Positions 1 to 8,998 are shown, counted from the stretch's first letter. The stretch is DNA of 64,000 bases from an uncultured Arthrobacter sp. (GCF_947493765.1 NZ_CANLSZ010000002.1:406895-470894), one strand, 5' to 3'. Program-made: numbers and translations. Notes: a model not told the origin generated them from the letters alone.

Positions 1-27
1 GATGCCATGGCGATGATCACCGCCTGA
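1..27 (+). CDS. 3' end of a gene entering the window (unidentified)
   Basis: The first 27 bases read as eight sense codons (DAMAMITA) followed by TGA. This is compatible with the tail of a gene that starts outside the window. It is too short to identify, and an open frame this short could be chance. Confidence 0.3.
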   Translation, partial: DAMAMITA

Positions 28-435
28 CGATCGTCCAGGGTCTGCGCCTCGCGGGCGTGGTGCGTACCCGGAGGCGGCACGCGCCGGGGGCGCGCGGTTG
101 TGGCGTCTGTGGTCTGCATCATCGGACTCCTGAGGGGGGCGGTCGCGATCACGGCGGAGATCGTGGATGCCAGGGTCCGGGGCAGCAATCACCACAGTGC
201 TGTACCAGCGCGGATACGTCAAGGTATCGGCGCCCGTCCGTCAGGGAGGGCCCGGAGGCCGATCGGCCGAGCGTCACTGCCGGGAACTTCAGCTCCTCCT
301 CCGGTCTGCGGCTAAGCTCGGTTCCACGCAGTGGCTACTGCACTACGCGGCGATACACAAGAAGTCCGGGGTCGGAGAGGAAGGCATGCTGGTTCGGTCG
401 TTCTCACCTGGTGCACCAGCTGCGGGGGTGAGCAG
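28..435. other. Long intergenic region with no recognisable gene
   Basis: About 400 bases precede the first GAF-ANTAR gene. The open frames here are short and overlap one another, with low-complexity arginine-, proline- and serine-rich translations typical of non-coding high-GC DNA. I see no RNA gene or convincing terminator. The region presumably carries the promoter of the downstream gene. Confidence 0.4.
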
Positions 436-1107
436 GTGAGCGAGCCGGAGCCACCCGATCTGGACGCCCTGTGCTCGATCCTGTGTGCCTCGTTCATCGA
501 GGCACTTCCCGTGTCGGGGGTCGCACTCTCCGCGTTCAGCGGTTCGGATCGGGAAACGACCCTGTGTGCCAGCGATGCGCTGGCGGCCCGCCTGGACGAG
601 CTGCAGTTCGATCTGGGAGAAGGCCCACGCTGGGAAGCGGCGAGCACACGATCGCCGGTGCTCCTGCCGTACGCGCGCTCCATGACCCACGACAGATGGC
701 CGGTCTTCGGGATGGCGCTCTCCGGCACCGATGTCCAAGCCCTGTTCGTCTTCCCCCTGCTGGTCGGCGCCATGGACATCGGGGTCGTGGAACTGTACAG
801 CACCACGCCCGGCGAACTGACTGAATCGGACCGGGCCACCGCGCGATCTCTTGCGGACCGGGCGGCCTGGAGGCTGCTGCGCCAGATTCTCGTGCCGGAG
901 TCCGGAGATGACCCGCAGGCAGGTCTGGCTCCGTCGCGCAGGGAGATCCATCAGGCTACGGGAATGGTCCTCGCGCAGACCGGGGGTACGGCCGCGGAGG
1001 CGCTCCTGCTGCTACGCGCTCACGCGTTCGCGAACGGACGGAGCGTGCGGGAGACCTCCGAGGACGTCCTCGGGCGGCGCCTGGATTTCACGCCACCCAC
1101 TACGTGA
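436..1107 (+). CDS. GAF-ANTAR domain protein
   Basis: A 223-aa protein with an N-terminal GAF sensor-like domain (about residues 10-145) and a C-terminal ANTAR RNA-binding domain (about 165-220, with the HQATGMVLAQ and RAHAFANGRS helices). ANTAR proteins usually bind paired hairpins in nascent mRNA and prevent transcription termination; the signal seen by the GAF domain is unknown. The GTG at 436 is preferred because GGGGGTGAG lies just upstream and homology begins soon after; an ATG at 331 would add 35 residues of unlikely composition. A second gene of the same architecture follows 63 bp later, so the two may work as a pair. No histidine-kinase domain is present. Confidence 0.8.
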   Translation: MSEPEPPDLDALCSILCASFIEALPVSGVALSAFSGSDRETTLCASDALAARLDELQFDLGEGPRWEAASTRSPVLLPYARSMTHDRWPVFGMALSGTDVQALFVFPLLVGAMDIGVVELYSTTPGELTESDRATARSLADRAAWRLLRQILVPESGDDPQAGLAPSRREIHQATGMVLAQTGGTAAEALLLLRAHAFANGRSVRETSEDVLGRRLDFTPPTT

Positions 1108-1158
1108 GAGGTCACCGGTCGCCAAAGGAAGTCGCTTAAGGAACAGGGACGGTGACCC

Positions 1159-1164
1159 TACACT
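1159..1164 (+). promoter_or_regulatory. -10 hexamer of a leaderless promoter
   Basis: TACACT ends 6 nt before the ATG at 1171, so transcription would begin at or next to the start codon. No Shine-Dalgarno is present between them. The -35 is poor (TTAAGG at 1136-1141, 17-bp spacer). Confidence 0.5.
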
Positions 1165-1170
1165 CGGTGT

Positions 1171-1884
1171 ATGGAAAGCATCACCCGTGCCAGCCGCGTC
1201 AGCGCCGCCTTCGTGAAGATCGCGGACACGCTGGTCGATGAATACGATTCGCTGGATCTGGTGCAGACGCTCGTCGAACAGAGTGTCGAGCTGCTCGATG
1301 CCGCCGCTGCGGGACTGATGATCGCCGATCCGAACGGGGTCCTGCAGGTTCTGGCGTCCACCAGCGAGGAGGTCCGCCTGGTCGAGGTGCTGCAGCAGGA
1401 GACCGGCATCGGGCCGTGCATCGACTGCTACAGCACGGGCGCGCCAGTGACGGTCCGCGACATCGACGGAACCCGGGATCGCTGGCCCGCGTTCCGGGAT
1501 GCGGCGGTAGCCCAGGGTTTCCGCTCCGTGCACGCCTTCCCGTTGCGGGTCCGCGGCAGGAGTATCGGAGCGATGAACCTGTTCCGGGTCGGGACCGGCG
1601 AGCTGAACGCCGAGGACATCGCCATCGGGCAGGCGCTGGCCGATGTGTCCACGATCAGCATCCTGCAGGAGCGCACCATCCGCGAGTCCGCCGTCGTCAA
1701 CGAGCAGCTGCAACGCGCCCTCGACAGCAGGATCCTCATCGAGCAGGCGAAGGGCATGCTCGCCTACACGGCGGACATTGACACCGCTGAAGCATTCCAG
1801 CGCCTGCGCGCCCACGCCCGGTCGCACAATGCCACTCTCCGCGACACGGCTCGGGCCGTGCTGGATCGATCCCTGAGCCTCTGA
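1171..1884 (+). CDS. GAF-ANTAR domain protein (second copy)
   Basis: A 237-aa protein with a GAF domain (about residues 20-160) and a C-terminal ANTAR domain (about 175-235, containing ILIEQAKGMLAYT and RLRAHARSHN). It has the same architecture as the preceding gene but is clearly diverged. The likely role is antitermination of transcription in response to a signal bound by the GAF domain. The start is supported by the leaderless promoter immediately upstream, so it is probably transcribed on its own. The target transcripts cannot be deduced from the window. Confidence 0.82.
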   Translation: MESITRASRVSAAFVKIADTLVDEYDSLDLVQTLVEQSVELLDAAAAGLMIADPNGVLQVLASTSEEVRLVEVLQQETGIGPCIDCYSTGAPVTVRDIDGTRDRWPAFRDAAVAQGFRSVHAFPLRVRGRSIGAMNLFRVGTGELNAEDIAIGQALADVSTISILQERTIRESAVVNEQLQRALDSRILIEQAKGMLAYTADIDTAEAFQRLRAHARSHNATLRDTARAVLDRSLSL

Positions 1885-1939
1885 CCCCGCCTCCGCGCCG
1901 CAGCGACGGGAGTACCGTCGCGGGGCGCCCCGGGCTCCG

Positions 1940-3160
1940 TTATCGGCGGTAGCGCTGGGTCAGCGGGCAGTCGAAGGGATCCCGTGCAGCGAGCCCCACC
2001 CGGTTCAGATGGGTGATGACCGCGGAGTAGGACTGCAGCACGCCCACCTCCGTGTAGGGGATGCCGAGACGCGCGCAGTGCTCGCGGACGATGACGGCGG
2101 CCCGGCGCAGATGGGGGCGCGGCATGTCCGGGAAGAGGTGGTGCTCGATCTGGAAGTTCAGCCCTCCGAAGGCATTGTTCACGAACGACCCTCCCCGGAT
2201 GTTGCGGGCGGTGACCACCTGCCGGCGGAGGAAGTCGGCGGTGCTGCCGGCGGGGAGGATCGGCATCCCCTTGTGGTTGGGGGCGAACGAGGCGCCCATG
2301 TACGTGCCGAAGATCGCCAGCTGGACCCCGAGGAACGCCGCCGCCAGACCGGCCGGCAGGAACCAGAACAGCACACCCAGGTACAGCCCGAAGCGCGAGC
2401 CGATGAGGGCCAGCTCCACCCAGCGGCCCGGCACCGATCCACGGTGGAGCAGAGTCCTGAGCGACTGCACATGGAGATTGATGCCCTCGAGGCTCAGCAG
2501 CGGGAAGAAGAAGTGCCCCTGCCGCCGGGTGAACCAGGCGTGGACGCCGGTGCGGGGGGCGGCGTCCTCCTCCCTGAAGGACAGTGTGCCCATCGCGATG
2601 TCGGGATCCTTGCCCACCGTATTGGGGTCGTTGTGGTGTCGGGTGTGCTTGTCCATCCACCAGGCGTAGCTGATGCCGGCCACCCCGGCGGCGAGGAATC
2701 GTCCCGCCCGGTCGTTGGTGCGGCGGGAGGCGAAGATCTGACGGTGGGAGGCCTCGTGGCCGAGGAAGGCGAACTGGGTGAGGATGATGCCCAGGATCCC
2801 GGCGACGACGAGCTGGAACCAGGAGTCCCCGAGCAGCACGAACCCCGTCGACGCCGCAGCCAGGCCCAGACCGAGGACGAGGACCACTCCGGCGTAGAAG
2901 CGTCGGCGCCGCACCAGGAGGCCCTCTGCCCGTACCTGCTTCAGCAGGACGGAGTAGGAGGCGATCACCCGGTTCGTCCGCTCCACCACGACCTTACGCG
3001 GACGCGTTGGCGCAGCGGACGGGGGATTCGATCCGGCGACGGCGGGACCAGCCGCAGGTCCGGCGCCGGAGTCCGGCAAGGCCAGCAATATGGTGCTGCT
3101 GACTTCGGTACTGCTGATTTCCGTAGCGCCGACAACGGTGCTGCTGATATCTGTGGTCAT
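1940..3160 (-). CDS. Fatty acid (acyl-CoA) desaturase, membrane di-iron type
   Basis: A 406-aa integral membrane desaturase. All three histidine boxes are visible: HEASHR (after the first pair of membrane segments), HTRHHND, and QIEHH near the C-terminus. The glutamine in the third box is typical of the linoleoyl/front-end-type subgroup. It would introduce a double bond into membrane acyl chains using O2 and an electron donor. The start MTTDISS at 3160 is preceded by AGGGGACG; the frame continues upstream but without a better ribosome site. The first 75 residues are Ser/Thr/Ala-rich and probably disordered. A paralogue lies at 53624-54706 with nearly identical His-box regions. Confidence 0.9.
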   Translation of the reverse strand: MTTDISSTVVGATEISSTEVSSTILLALPDSGAGPAAGPAVAGSNPPSAAPTRPRKVVVERTNRVIASYSVLLKQVRAEGLLVRRRRFYAGVVLVLGLGLAAASTGFVLLGDSWFQLVVAGILGIILTQFAFLGHEASHRQIFASRRTNDRAGRFLAAGVAGISYAWWMDKHTRHHNDPNTVGKDPDIAMGTLSFREEDAAPRTGVHAWFTRRQGHFFFPLLSLEGINLHVQSLRTLLHRGSVPGRWVELALIGSRFGLYLGVLFWFLPAGLAAAFLGVQLAIFGTYMGASFAPNHKGMPILPAGSTADFLRRQVVTARNIRGGSFVNNAFGGLNFQIEHHLFPDMPRPHLRRAAVIVREHCARLGIPYTEVGVLQSYSAVITHLNRVGLAARDPFDCPLTQRYRR

Positions 3161-3302
3161 GGTCCGTCCCCTGATCCGGCATTCGATCGGACGCTGGTCG
3201 TCGATCGTGGCACTGACAGGGTCTGGGGCAGCACTCTGAGCATAGAGCCGGTCGGCACCCGATGGAAGCACGATTTCCTACGTCGGACCCGACTGCCCCC
3301 GG

Positions 3303-4568
3303 TCAGGAACCACCGGCCTCCGTCTCGCTCCTGATGAGTTCCTCACCGGTGTCCAGATGGGGTGCTGCCGCGGGCTCGAGCATCTGCTCCCGGGCGTACT
3401 GCAGGGCGACCATCACCACGGCGACGATCGGCGTCGCCAGGAAGGCCCCCACGATGCCGAACAGGGTGCCTCCCGCCGTCACGCCCGTGAGGACCACGGC
3501 CGGATGGATCTTGAGCGACTTGCCCACCAGGATCGGTTGCAGGACATTGCTCTCGAGCTGCTGGACGAGCAGGACGATCCCGAGGACGATCAGGGCGTCG
3601 ACCCAGCCCTCGGCCAGGAGCGCGACCAGGGTGGCGAGGAGGCCGGTGGCGACTGCTCCGATGACGGGGAGGAAACCGCCGAAGAAGACGAGGATCGCGA
3701 GCGGCAGGGCCAGCGGAACATCGAGGATCCACAGCCCGAGTCCGATGAAGACGGCGTCCACGAGCGCGACGGCAGCCTGCGAGAGGACGTAGGCGGAGAG
3801 TGTCTTCCAGCCTCTCGAGAAGACCTCGCCGGCATGCACGAAGACCGTACCGGTGGTCCACCGCAGCAGCCAGCCGGCCAGCCGGTCGCCGTCCTTGAGA
3901 CTGAAGAAGGTGAGGACCAGCGCCAGCAGGATCGTGACGGTGACGGAGCCCAGGGTGCCGACGCCGGCCGTCACACGTGACAGGATCAGCGCCACGTTCC
4001 CCTGGATCCAGGTGAGCGCCGACGTCAGCAGTTCGTCCACGTCCACGTTGGGGATGGTGAACGGCAGCGACTCCGCGAACTCCCCGATGTTCCGGATGTT
4101 CTCCACGGCCTTGGTGGAGAGCTCCCGCACGCCGTCGACGGAAAGTATCACCGTGAGCCATCCCACCCCGACGACGACGGCGAGGAACCCGACGATCGTG
4201 ATGGTCGCGGCCAGTGCCTGAGGGAGGATCCGGCGCAGGAGGGCGTTGACGGGCCAGAGGACCGAGGACAGGAGGAGGGCCAGGATCACCGGGAGGACCA
4301 CGACCCAGAGCGCGGACAGGAGATAGTACAGCCCGATGAGCGCGACGGCGATGACGAGGATCCGGCCCACGATGGCCGTGGTCGTGGTGAGGGCCGCGAG
4401 CGGCGCTCCGCGGCGGATGCGCTGCATCATCGCGCCCGCCGTCGTGGCGCCCGACGTCCTCCTGCCGCCGTTGCCGGCGTCGTCGTTGTCGTCATTGTTG
4501 TTGCGTCGGTCGCTGCCGCTGATTCCACCCTCGCCCGTACTGCTGCGCTCGTCCTGCTGATCGGTCAT
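3303..4568 (-). CDS. AI-2E family transporter (UPF0118/PerM-like)
   Basis: A 421-aa protein with a charged, low-complexity N-terminus (about 1-60) followed by about eight hydrophobic segments and a short C-terminal tail. This is the usual layout of the PerM/AI-2E exporter-like superfamily. Family members have been linked to autoinducer-2 export, Na+/H+ antiport and general permease functions, so the substrate here is unknown. The start follows GAAGGACG. It lies upstream of the desaturase on the same strand with a 142-bp gap, so co-transcription is possible but unproven. Confidence 0.8.
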   Translation of the reverse strand: MTDQQDERSSTGEGGISGSDRRNNNDDNDDAGNGGRRTSGATTAGAMMQRIRRGAPLAALTTTTAIVGRILVIAVALIGLYYLLSALWVVVLPVILALLLSSVLWPVNALLRRILPQALAATITIVGFLAVVVGVGWLTVILSVDGVRELSTKAVENIRNIGEFAESLPFTIPNVDVDELLTSALTWIQGNVALILSRVTAGVGTLGSVTVTILLALVLTFFSLKDGDRLAGWLLRWTTGTVFVHAGEVFSRGWKTLSAYVLSQAAVALVDAVFIGLGLWILDVPLALPLAILVFFGGFLPVIGAVATGLLATLVALLAEGWVDALIVLGIVLLVQQLESNVLQPILVGKSLKIHPAVVLTGVTAGGTLFGIVGAFLATPIVAVVMVALQYAREQMLEPAAAPHLDTGEELIRSETEAGGS

Positions 4569-4675
4569 GCTCGTCCTTCGATCGGGATCATCCGTGGCGG
4601 AACCGTCCCGCTGCAGGGGCCACCGGGATCAACAGTAGTGTCAGCTGCTCCTGCAACCGGTGTCCTGCCGGTCCG

Positions 4676-6259
4676 TCATGCGGACCGTGCCGGGGCCACC
4701 TGCTCGGTCTTCGCGCTTCCGCGCAGGCTCCACGCCGCCAGGACGGATGCGCCGACCATGAGGAGGGCGGCGATACCCGAGGTGATGGTCACCCCGCTGT
4801 CGAACGCGTGGAATGCCGACTCGCGCAGGAGGGAGGCGCCGGCGGGCGACAGTTGCGACGCGACCTCGACGGCGCCGCCGAGGGTCTCGGTGGAGGATCC
4901 CACCTGGGCATCGGTGAGTCCGCCGGGAAGCACGAGATTCCGCTGGTAGGTCGCGAGCAGGATGCTGCCGAGCACCGCGGTGCCGAGGACGGAGCCCACC
5001 TCGTAGGCGGTCTCCGAGATGGCCGACGCCGCTCCGGCCTTCGCGGCCGGCACGGTGGAGAGGATGAGGTCGTTCGAGATCGTCTCGGACGCCCCGACGC
5101 CGAGCCCCAGGACCACGAAGGCGAGCATCAGCAGGCCGGCCGAGCCGCCGTCGTCGAGCAGTGCGATCATCGCGTAGGCGACCGCCGAGAAGAGCAGCGA
5201 GACCGAGACCACGGCGTGCGGGGGCAGGTGCCGTACCACCGGCACGACGGCGAGACCCGCCACGATGGTCACCAGGAGCCCGGGAAGCAGGACGAGCCCG
5301 GCGTCGAGGGGACTGAGCCCGAGCACGAGCTGCAGGTGCTGCGAGACGAAGAAGAGGAATCCGACGAGTGAGAAGAGCGCCAGCAGATTGACCAGGACGG
5401 CGCCGGAGAAGGCCCGCACGGTGAACAGGCGCACATCCAGCATCGGGTCGGGACGGTGGAGCTGGCGTGTGACGAAGGCGACGCCCGACGCGAGGCCGAT
5501 GAAGGCCGCCGTCGCCGAGACGAGCAGGGGGCCCTCGGTGGCGAGATTCTTGATGCCGTACACGATCGGGAGCATGGTCGCGATCGAGAGCACGATACTC
5601 ACGACATCGATACGACCGGGAGCCGGGTCCTTCGACTCGGGCACCAGGATCGGCGTCAGGACGAGCATGAGCACCAGCACCGGGACGGCCAGAAGGAAGA
5701 CCGAGCCCCACCAGAAGTTCTCGAGCAGCACCCCTCCGAGGAGGGGTCCCAGGGCGGCTCCGGACGAGAAACCGGCGGCCCAGACGGCGATGGCGATGCG
5801 TCGCTGGTTGCGGTCGGCGAAGATGTTGCGGATCAGCGACAGGGTCGAGGGCATGAGCATGGCACCGAAGACGCCCAGACCCACCCGCGACGCCAGGAGG
5901 AATGCCGCCGTAGGGGCGAACGCTGCCGCGACCGAGAAGAGGGCGAATCCGGCCGCGCCGATCATGAGCAGGCGACGACGGCCGAAGCGGTCCCCGAGGC
6001 TCCCCATGACCACCAGGAATCCGGCGAGGACCAGGGGATAGCTGTCCACGATCCACAGCAGCATGGTGCCGCTCGTCTCGAAGTAGCGCGAGATCTCCGG
6101 CAGCGCGAAGCTCAGCACCGTGTTGTCGACCGAGACCAGGAGCACGGGAAGCATCAGGACCGCGAGGGCGAACCATTCGCGCCGACCGGCGAGGGGAGCA
6201 GGTGCAGTATCCGGAGTCACCCCGGGCACAGCGGTGGCGGGGACATTCATGGTGGTCAT
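4676..6259 (-). CDS. MFS drug efflux transporter, 14-TM DHA2 (EmrB/QacA) type
   Basis: A 527-aa major facilitator protein. Motif A-like residues (GDRFGRRR, near residue 85), the GxxxGPxLGG antiporter motif C (about 155-165) and about 14 hydrophobic stretches place it in the DHA2 drug:H+ antiporter family. It probably exports lipophilic or cationic compounds. It is divergently arranged from a TetR regulator only 61 bp away, the classical layout of a drug-inducible exporter. The start MTTMNV at 6259 fits a leaderless promoter (TACCTT then 6 nt); an inner ATG at 6250 is an alternative. Confidence 0.88.
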   Translation of the reverse strand: MTTMNVPATAVPGVTPDTAPAPLAGRREWFALAVLMLPVLLVSVDNTVLSFALPEISRYFETSGTMLLWIVDSYPLVLAGFLVVMGSLGDRFGRRRLLMIGAAGFALFSVAAAFAPTAAFLLASRVGLGVFGAMLMPSTLSLIRNIFADRNQRRIAIAVWAAGFSSGAALGPLLGGVLLENFWWGSVFLLAVPVLVLMLVLTPILVPESKDPAPGRIDVVSIVLSIATMLPIVYGIKNLATEGPLLVSATAAFIGLASGVAFVTRQLHRPDPMLDVRLFTVRAFSGAVLVNLLALFSLVGFLFFVSQHLQLVLGLSPLDAGLVLLPGLLVTIVAGLAVVPVVRHLPPHAVVSVSLLFSAVAYAMIALLDDGGSAGLLMLAFVVLGLGVGASETISNDLILSTVPAAKAGAASAISETAYEVGSVLGTAVLGSILLATYQRNLVLPGGLTDAQVGSSTETLGGAVEVASQLSPAGASLLRESAFHAFDSGVTITSGIAALLMVGASVLAAWSLRGSAKTEQVAPARSA

Positions 6260-6320
6260 CCCACAAAGGTAAACCGTCCAGCCGGTACAGTACAACAAAA
6301 GTGACGGGTATCATCGGGGC
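6260..6320. promoter_or_regulatory. Divergent promoter/operator region of exporter and TetR gene
   Basis: On the minus strand TACCTT (6271-6266) stands 6 nt before the exporter ATG. On the plus strand TATCAT (6309-6314) stands 6 nt before the tetR GTG. Both look leaderless. The AT-richer centre (GGTACAGTACAAC, about 6284-6296) contains overlapping GTAC elements and is the most likely TetR operator, since it would cover both promoters. Confidence 0.5.
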
Positions 6321-6860
6321 GTGTCCAGTTCCCGCGAACGCATCCTCGACAGCTTCGAGAGCGCCCTGATCCGTGCGGGTGAGCGGGCGGCGACGATGGA
6401 CGCCGTCGCCGCTGCGGCCGACGTGTCCAAGGGCGGACTCCTCTACCACTTCCCGTCCAAGGAGGCACTCGTGGACGGCCTGGCCGAGCGCCTCCGCTCG
6501 CTGGCGGAGGTGGACCGCGAGGCCATGCGGTCGGACCCCGAGGGGGCGGCCCGCTACTACGTGCGGACCTCGATCTTCGAAGACAGCGCCCTCGACCGCT
6601 CGCTGGTCTCCATGGCGCGGTTGGCCCAGCAGGGGCACCCCACGGCGAAGGCCTCCCTGGCGGAGATCCAGGACCGGTGGCTCGATGCCCTGGAGTCCCA
6701 ACTCGGCAACCGCACCACGGCGCTCGCCGTCAAGCTCCTCGGCGACGGCCTGTACTACGACGCAGCCTTCTTCGCCTCCGCCGGGTCCGGCCGTACGAGC
6801 GCCGGCGAGATCGCGGCGCTGCTCGACGTCGTCGACCTGATCGTCCACGCCGGTCCCTGA
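6321..6860 (+). CDS. TetR family transcriptional regulator
   Basis: A 179-aa repressor-type protein. Residues 1-50 form the TetR helix-turn-helix (ATMDAVAAAADVSKGGLLYH followed by FPSKEAL), and the C-terminal part is a helical ligand domain resembling TetR_C proteins that pair with MFS exporters. The GTG start at 6321 is supported by the leaderless -10 TATCAT. Its divergent position to the exporter at 4676-6259 suggests that it represses that gene and its own, with release by an exported drug. The ligand is unknown. Confidence 0.87.
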   Translation: MSSSRERILDSFESALIRAGERAATMDAVAAAADVSKGGLLYHFPSKEALVDGLAERLRSLAEVDREAMRSDPEGAARYYVRTSIFEDSALDRSLVSMARLAQQGHPTAKASLAEIQDRWLDALESQLGNRTTALAVKLLGDGLYYDAAFFASAGSGRTSAGEIAALLDVVDLIVHAGP

Positions 6861-6912
6861 TCCCGCGCGTGGTCGGGGCTGCCGATCACGGACACATGGT
6901 GCGTCGGCTGGT

Positions 6913-6918
6913 TAGGGT
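6913..6918 (+). promoter_or_regulatory. -10 element of mscL promoter
   Basis: TAGGGT, a common actinobacterial -10 hexamer, lies 42 nt before the mscL start and upstream of its GGAAGGA ribosome site. Confidence 0.4.
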
Positions 6919-6960
6919 GAGCCTGTACCAGGTGGCAGCCGAAGCATCCGGAAGGAAACA

Positions 6961-7377
6961 GTGTTCAAGGGATTCAGGGATTTCATCATGCGGGGCAACG
7001 TCATCGAGCTGGCGATCGCCGTGGTGATCGGCGGCGCGTTCACGGCCCTCGTCGGCGCGTTCACCGAGAACATCGTCAATCCGGTGATCGCATCCGCCGG
7101 TGGTGTCGACGCCGCCGGGGTCGGCTTCCCCATCAGGCCGGGCAACGAGGCCACCTTCGTGGACTTCGGGGCCGTCCTGACGGCGGTCATCACCTTCCTC
7201 ATCACGGCTGCCGTGGTGTACTTCGTCTTCGTGCTCCCCATGAACCGGGCCAAGGAGCGGCTCCGGGCCCTGACCTCGGCCGGGGACTCCGAGGAGGAAC
7301 CCACACCCGTGGACACCGCCCTGCTCACCGAGATGCGTGATCTGCTCAAGGACCTGGCGGCGCGGGACACCCGATAG
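6961..7377 (+). CDS. mscL: Large-conductance mechanosensitive channel MscL
   Basis: A 138-aa protein with the signature N-terminus FKGFRDFIMRGNVIELAIAV, two transmembrane helices (about 15-45 and 72-98) and a charged C-terminal bundle. Pentameric MscL opens under membrane tension and releases solutes during hypo-osmotic shock. The GTG start at 6961 follows GGAAGGA. The extramembrane loop is somewhat long (about 45-70), as in many actinobacterial homologues. It is flanked by a TAGGGT promoter and a hairpin just after the stop, so it is probably monocistronic. Confidence 0.95.
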   Translation: MFKGFRDFIMRGNVIELAIAVVIGGAFTALVGAFTENIVNPVIASAGGVDAAGVGFPIRPGNEATFVDFGAVLTAVITFLITAAVVYFVFVLPMNRAKERLRALTSAGDSEEEPTPVDTALLTEMRDLLKDLAARDTR

Positions 7378-7378
7378 G

Positions 7379-7395
7379 ACCTGAGGCCCTCAGGT
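7379..7395 (+). terminator. Candidate terminator after mscL
   Basis: Perfect inverted repeat ACCTGAG-GCC-CTCAGGT beginning 2 nt after the mscL stop. There is no clear U tract, as is common in high-GC actinobacteria. Confidence 0.5.
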
Positions 7396-7441
7396 TCCTG
7401 CCCGGTGCTGCCGGTGCCCCGGCGCTGTCGGTCATGGCCGC

Positions 7442-7447
7442 TAGGGT
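7442..7447 (+). promoter_or_regulatory. -10 element of photolyase-like gene
   Basis: TAGGGT at 7442-7447 predicts a transcript start near 7455. That excludes the upstream ATG at 7434 and favours the GTG at 7485. Confidence 0.45.
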
Positions 7448-7484
7448 GACAACCGAGCATCGTCCCGCCAGGAAGGCAGCCTCC

Positions 7485-8948
7485 GTGCACGTTCAACTCG
7501 TCCTGCCGCACCAGCTCTTCGAGGAGCATCTCGAGGCCTCGCCGGACACGGCTTTCGTTCTCCTCGAGGACGACCTCATGTTCCGCAGCCTCCGGTTCCA
7601 CCAGCAGAAGCTCGTCCTGCACCGGGCGGCCATGACGATCTTCTCCCGACGGCTGGCCGGGGCGGGCTACGCCGTGCACTATGTGGAGACCTCCGCGGAC
7701 ATCGCGAGCCAGCAGGGACTCGCCGCTGTGCTGCACGAGCTCGAGGCCACGCGGGTGACCTACTACGACGTCGTCGACGAGTGGCTCGAGCGACGGCTCG
7801 GCACCACGCTCGCGGACGCCGGCGTCGAGGCCCGCGTGCTCGAGACCCCCCAGTTCCTCACGTCGCGCGACGTCGTCGCCACCTATTTCTCCTCACACTC
7901 CTGGCGGATGCAGACCTTCTACGAGTGGCAGCGCAAGCGACTCGGCATCATGGTGGGCACGGACGGCTCGCCCGAGGGCGGGAAGTGGAGCTTCGACACC
8001 GAGAACCGCAAGAAGCTCCCCCGGAAGATCACCGTGCCGGACCTGCCGAGGTTCCAGAGGCCGCCCGAGGTGGAGGAGGCGATCACCTGGGTGCAGGCGG
8101 CGTTCCCGGACAACCCCGGGAACGCCGAGGCCTTCTCCTGGCCCGTGACCCACCAGCAGGCGTCCGACGCCCTGGAGGCCTTCCTGAGCGAGCGGTTCGA
8201 GCTCTTCGGCCCCTACGAGGACGCGATCGCCGAGGGGCAGACCTATCTGTTCCACTCGGCGCTGAGCTCGAGCCTGAACTGCGGACTCCTCGACCCCGCG
8301 GAGGTCGTGGATCTCGCCCTCGACTTCGCCGGCAGGCACGAGACCCCCATCGCCAGTGTGGAGGGGTTCATCCGGCAGGTCATCGGGTGGCGTGAGTACA
8401 TCCGCGCCTCCTACGTGCTGCGGGGCGGCGAGATGCGCACCGGCAACACGCTCGGGCTCACGGCGGATCTCGATCCCCGGTGGTGGACCGGCGACACCGG
8501 TCTGGCGCCCGTGGATTCCGTGATCACCCGCGTCCTCGACACCGCCTACGCCCACCACATCGAACGGCTCATGATCCTCGGCAACGCGGCGCTCCTGATG
8601 CGGGCGCGCCCGGACGCCGTCTACGAGTGGTTCATGGAGATGTTCATCGACGCCTACGACTGGGTGATGGTGCCCAACGTCTACGCGATGAGCCAGTACG
8701 CCGCCGGCACCATGATCACCACCAAGCCCTATGTCAGCGGCAGCAACTACGTCAAGAAGATGAGCGACTTCCGGGACGGACCCTGGCGCTTCAGCTGGGA
8801 CGCGCTCTACTGGGCCTTCGTCGACGACCACCGTGACCTGTTCGCCAGGAACCCCCGCTCCAACATGGTCGTGGCACTCCTCGACAGGATGGACCCCGCG
8901 AGGCGCGCCGACCTCGGGCAGGAGGCGGTCCGCTGGCTTCCCCGGTAG
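7485..8948 (+). CDS. Photolyase/cryptochrome of the FeS-BCP (PhrB/CryB) family lacking the cluster cysteines
   Basis: A 487-aa protein with an N-terminal Rossmann-like antenna domain (DPRP type, about 1-130) and a C-terminal FAD-binding helical domain (about 200-487). The family landmarks YAHHIERLMILGN and VPNVYAMSQYA are present. Well-studied members bind FAD and a [4Fe-4S] cluster held by four cysteines and repair UV lesions or act as blue-light sensors. In this copy the segment after SGSNYVKKMSDF lacks the Cys-x-x-Cys and later Cys, and the whole protein has a single cysteine (in LNCGLL), so it cannot hold the cluster. The GTG start is set by AGGAAGG and the promoter position. Whether it repairs DNA or senses light is open. 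Confidence 0.85.
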   Translation: MHVQLVLPHQLFEEHLEASPDTAFVLLEDDLMFRSLRFHQQKLVLHRAAMTIFSRRLAGAGYAVHYVETSADIASQQGLAAVLHELEATRVTYYDVVDEWLERRLGTTLADAGVEARVLETPQFLTSRDVVATYFSSHSWRMQTFYEWQRKRLGIMVGTDGSPEGGKWSFDTENRKKLPRKITVPDLPRFQRPPEVEEAITWVQAAFPDNPGNAEAFSWPVTHQQASDALEAFLSERFELFGPYEDAIAEGQTYLFHSALSSSLNCGLLDPAEVVDLALDFAGRHETPIASVEGFIRQVIGWREYIRASYVLRGGEMRTGNTLGLTADLDPRWWTGDTGLAPVDSVITRVLDTAYAHHIERLMILGNAALLMRARPDAVYEWFMEMFIDAYDWVMVPNVYAMSQYAAGTMITTKPYVSGSNYVKKMSDFRDGPWRFSWDALYWAFVDDHRDLFARNPRSNMVVALLDRMDPARRADLGQEAVRWLPR

Positions 8949-8992
8949 GGCACGACGGCGGAACACGGGTTCCACGGACCGGCACCCTCCGC

Positions 8993-8998
8993 TAGTGT
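8993..8998 (+). promoter_or_regulatory. Possible -10 element upstream of the 84-aa gene
   Basis: TAGTGT lies 68 nt before the ATG at 9067. It is weak on its own but in the right place. Confidence 0.3.

Noticed and set aside
6284..6296. A fully defined TetR operator
   Set aside because: GTAC elements overlap here, but no long symmetric palindrome could be assigned, so only the region is reported.
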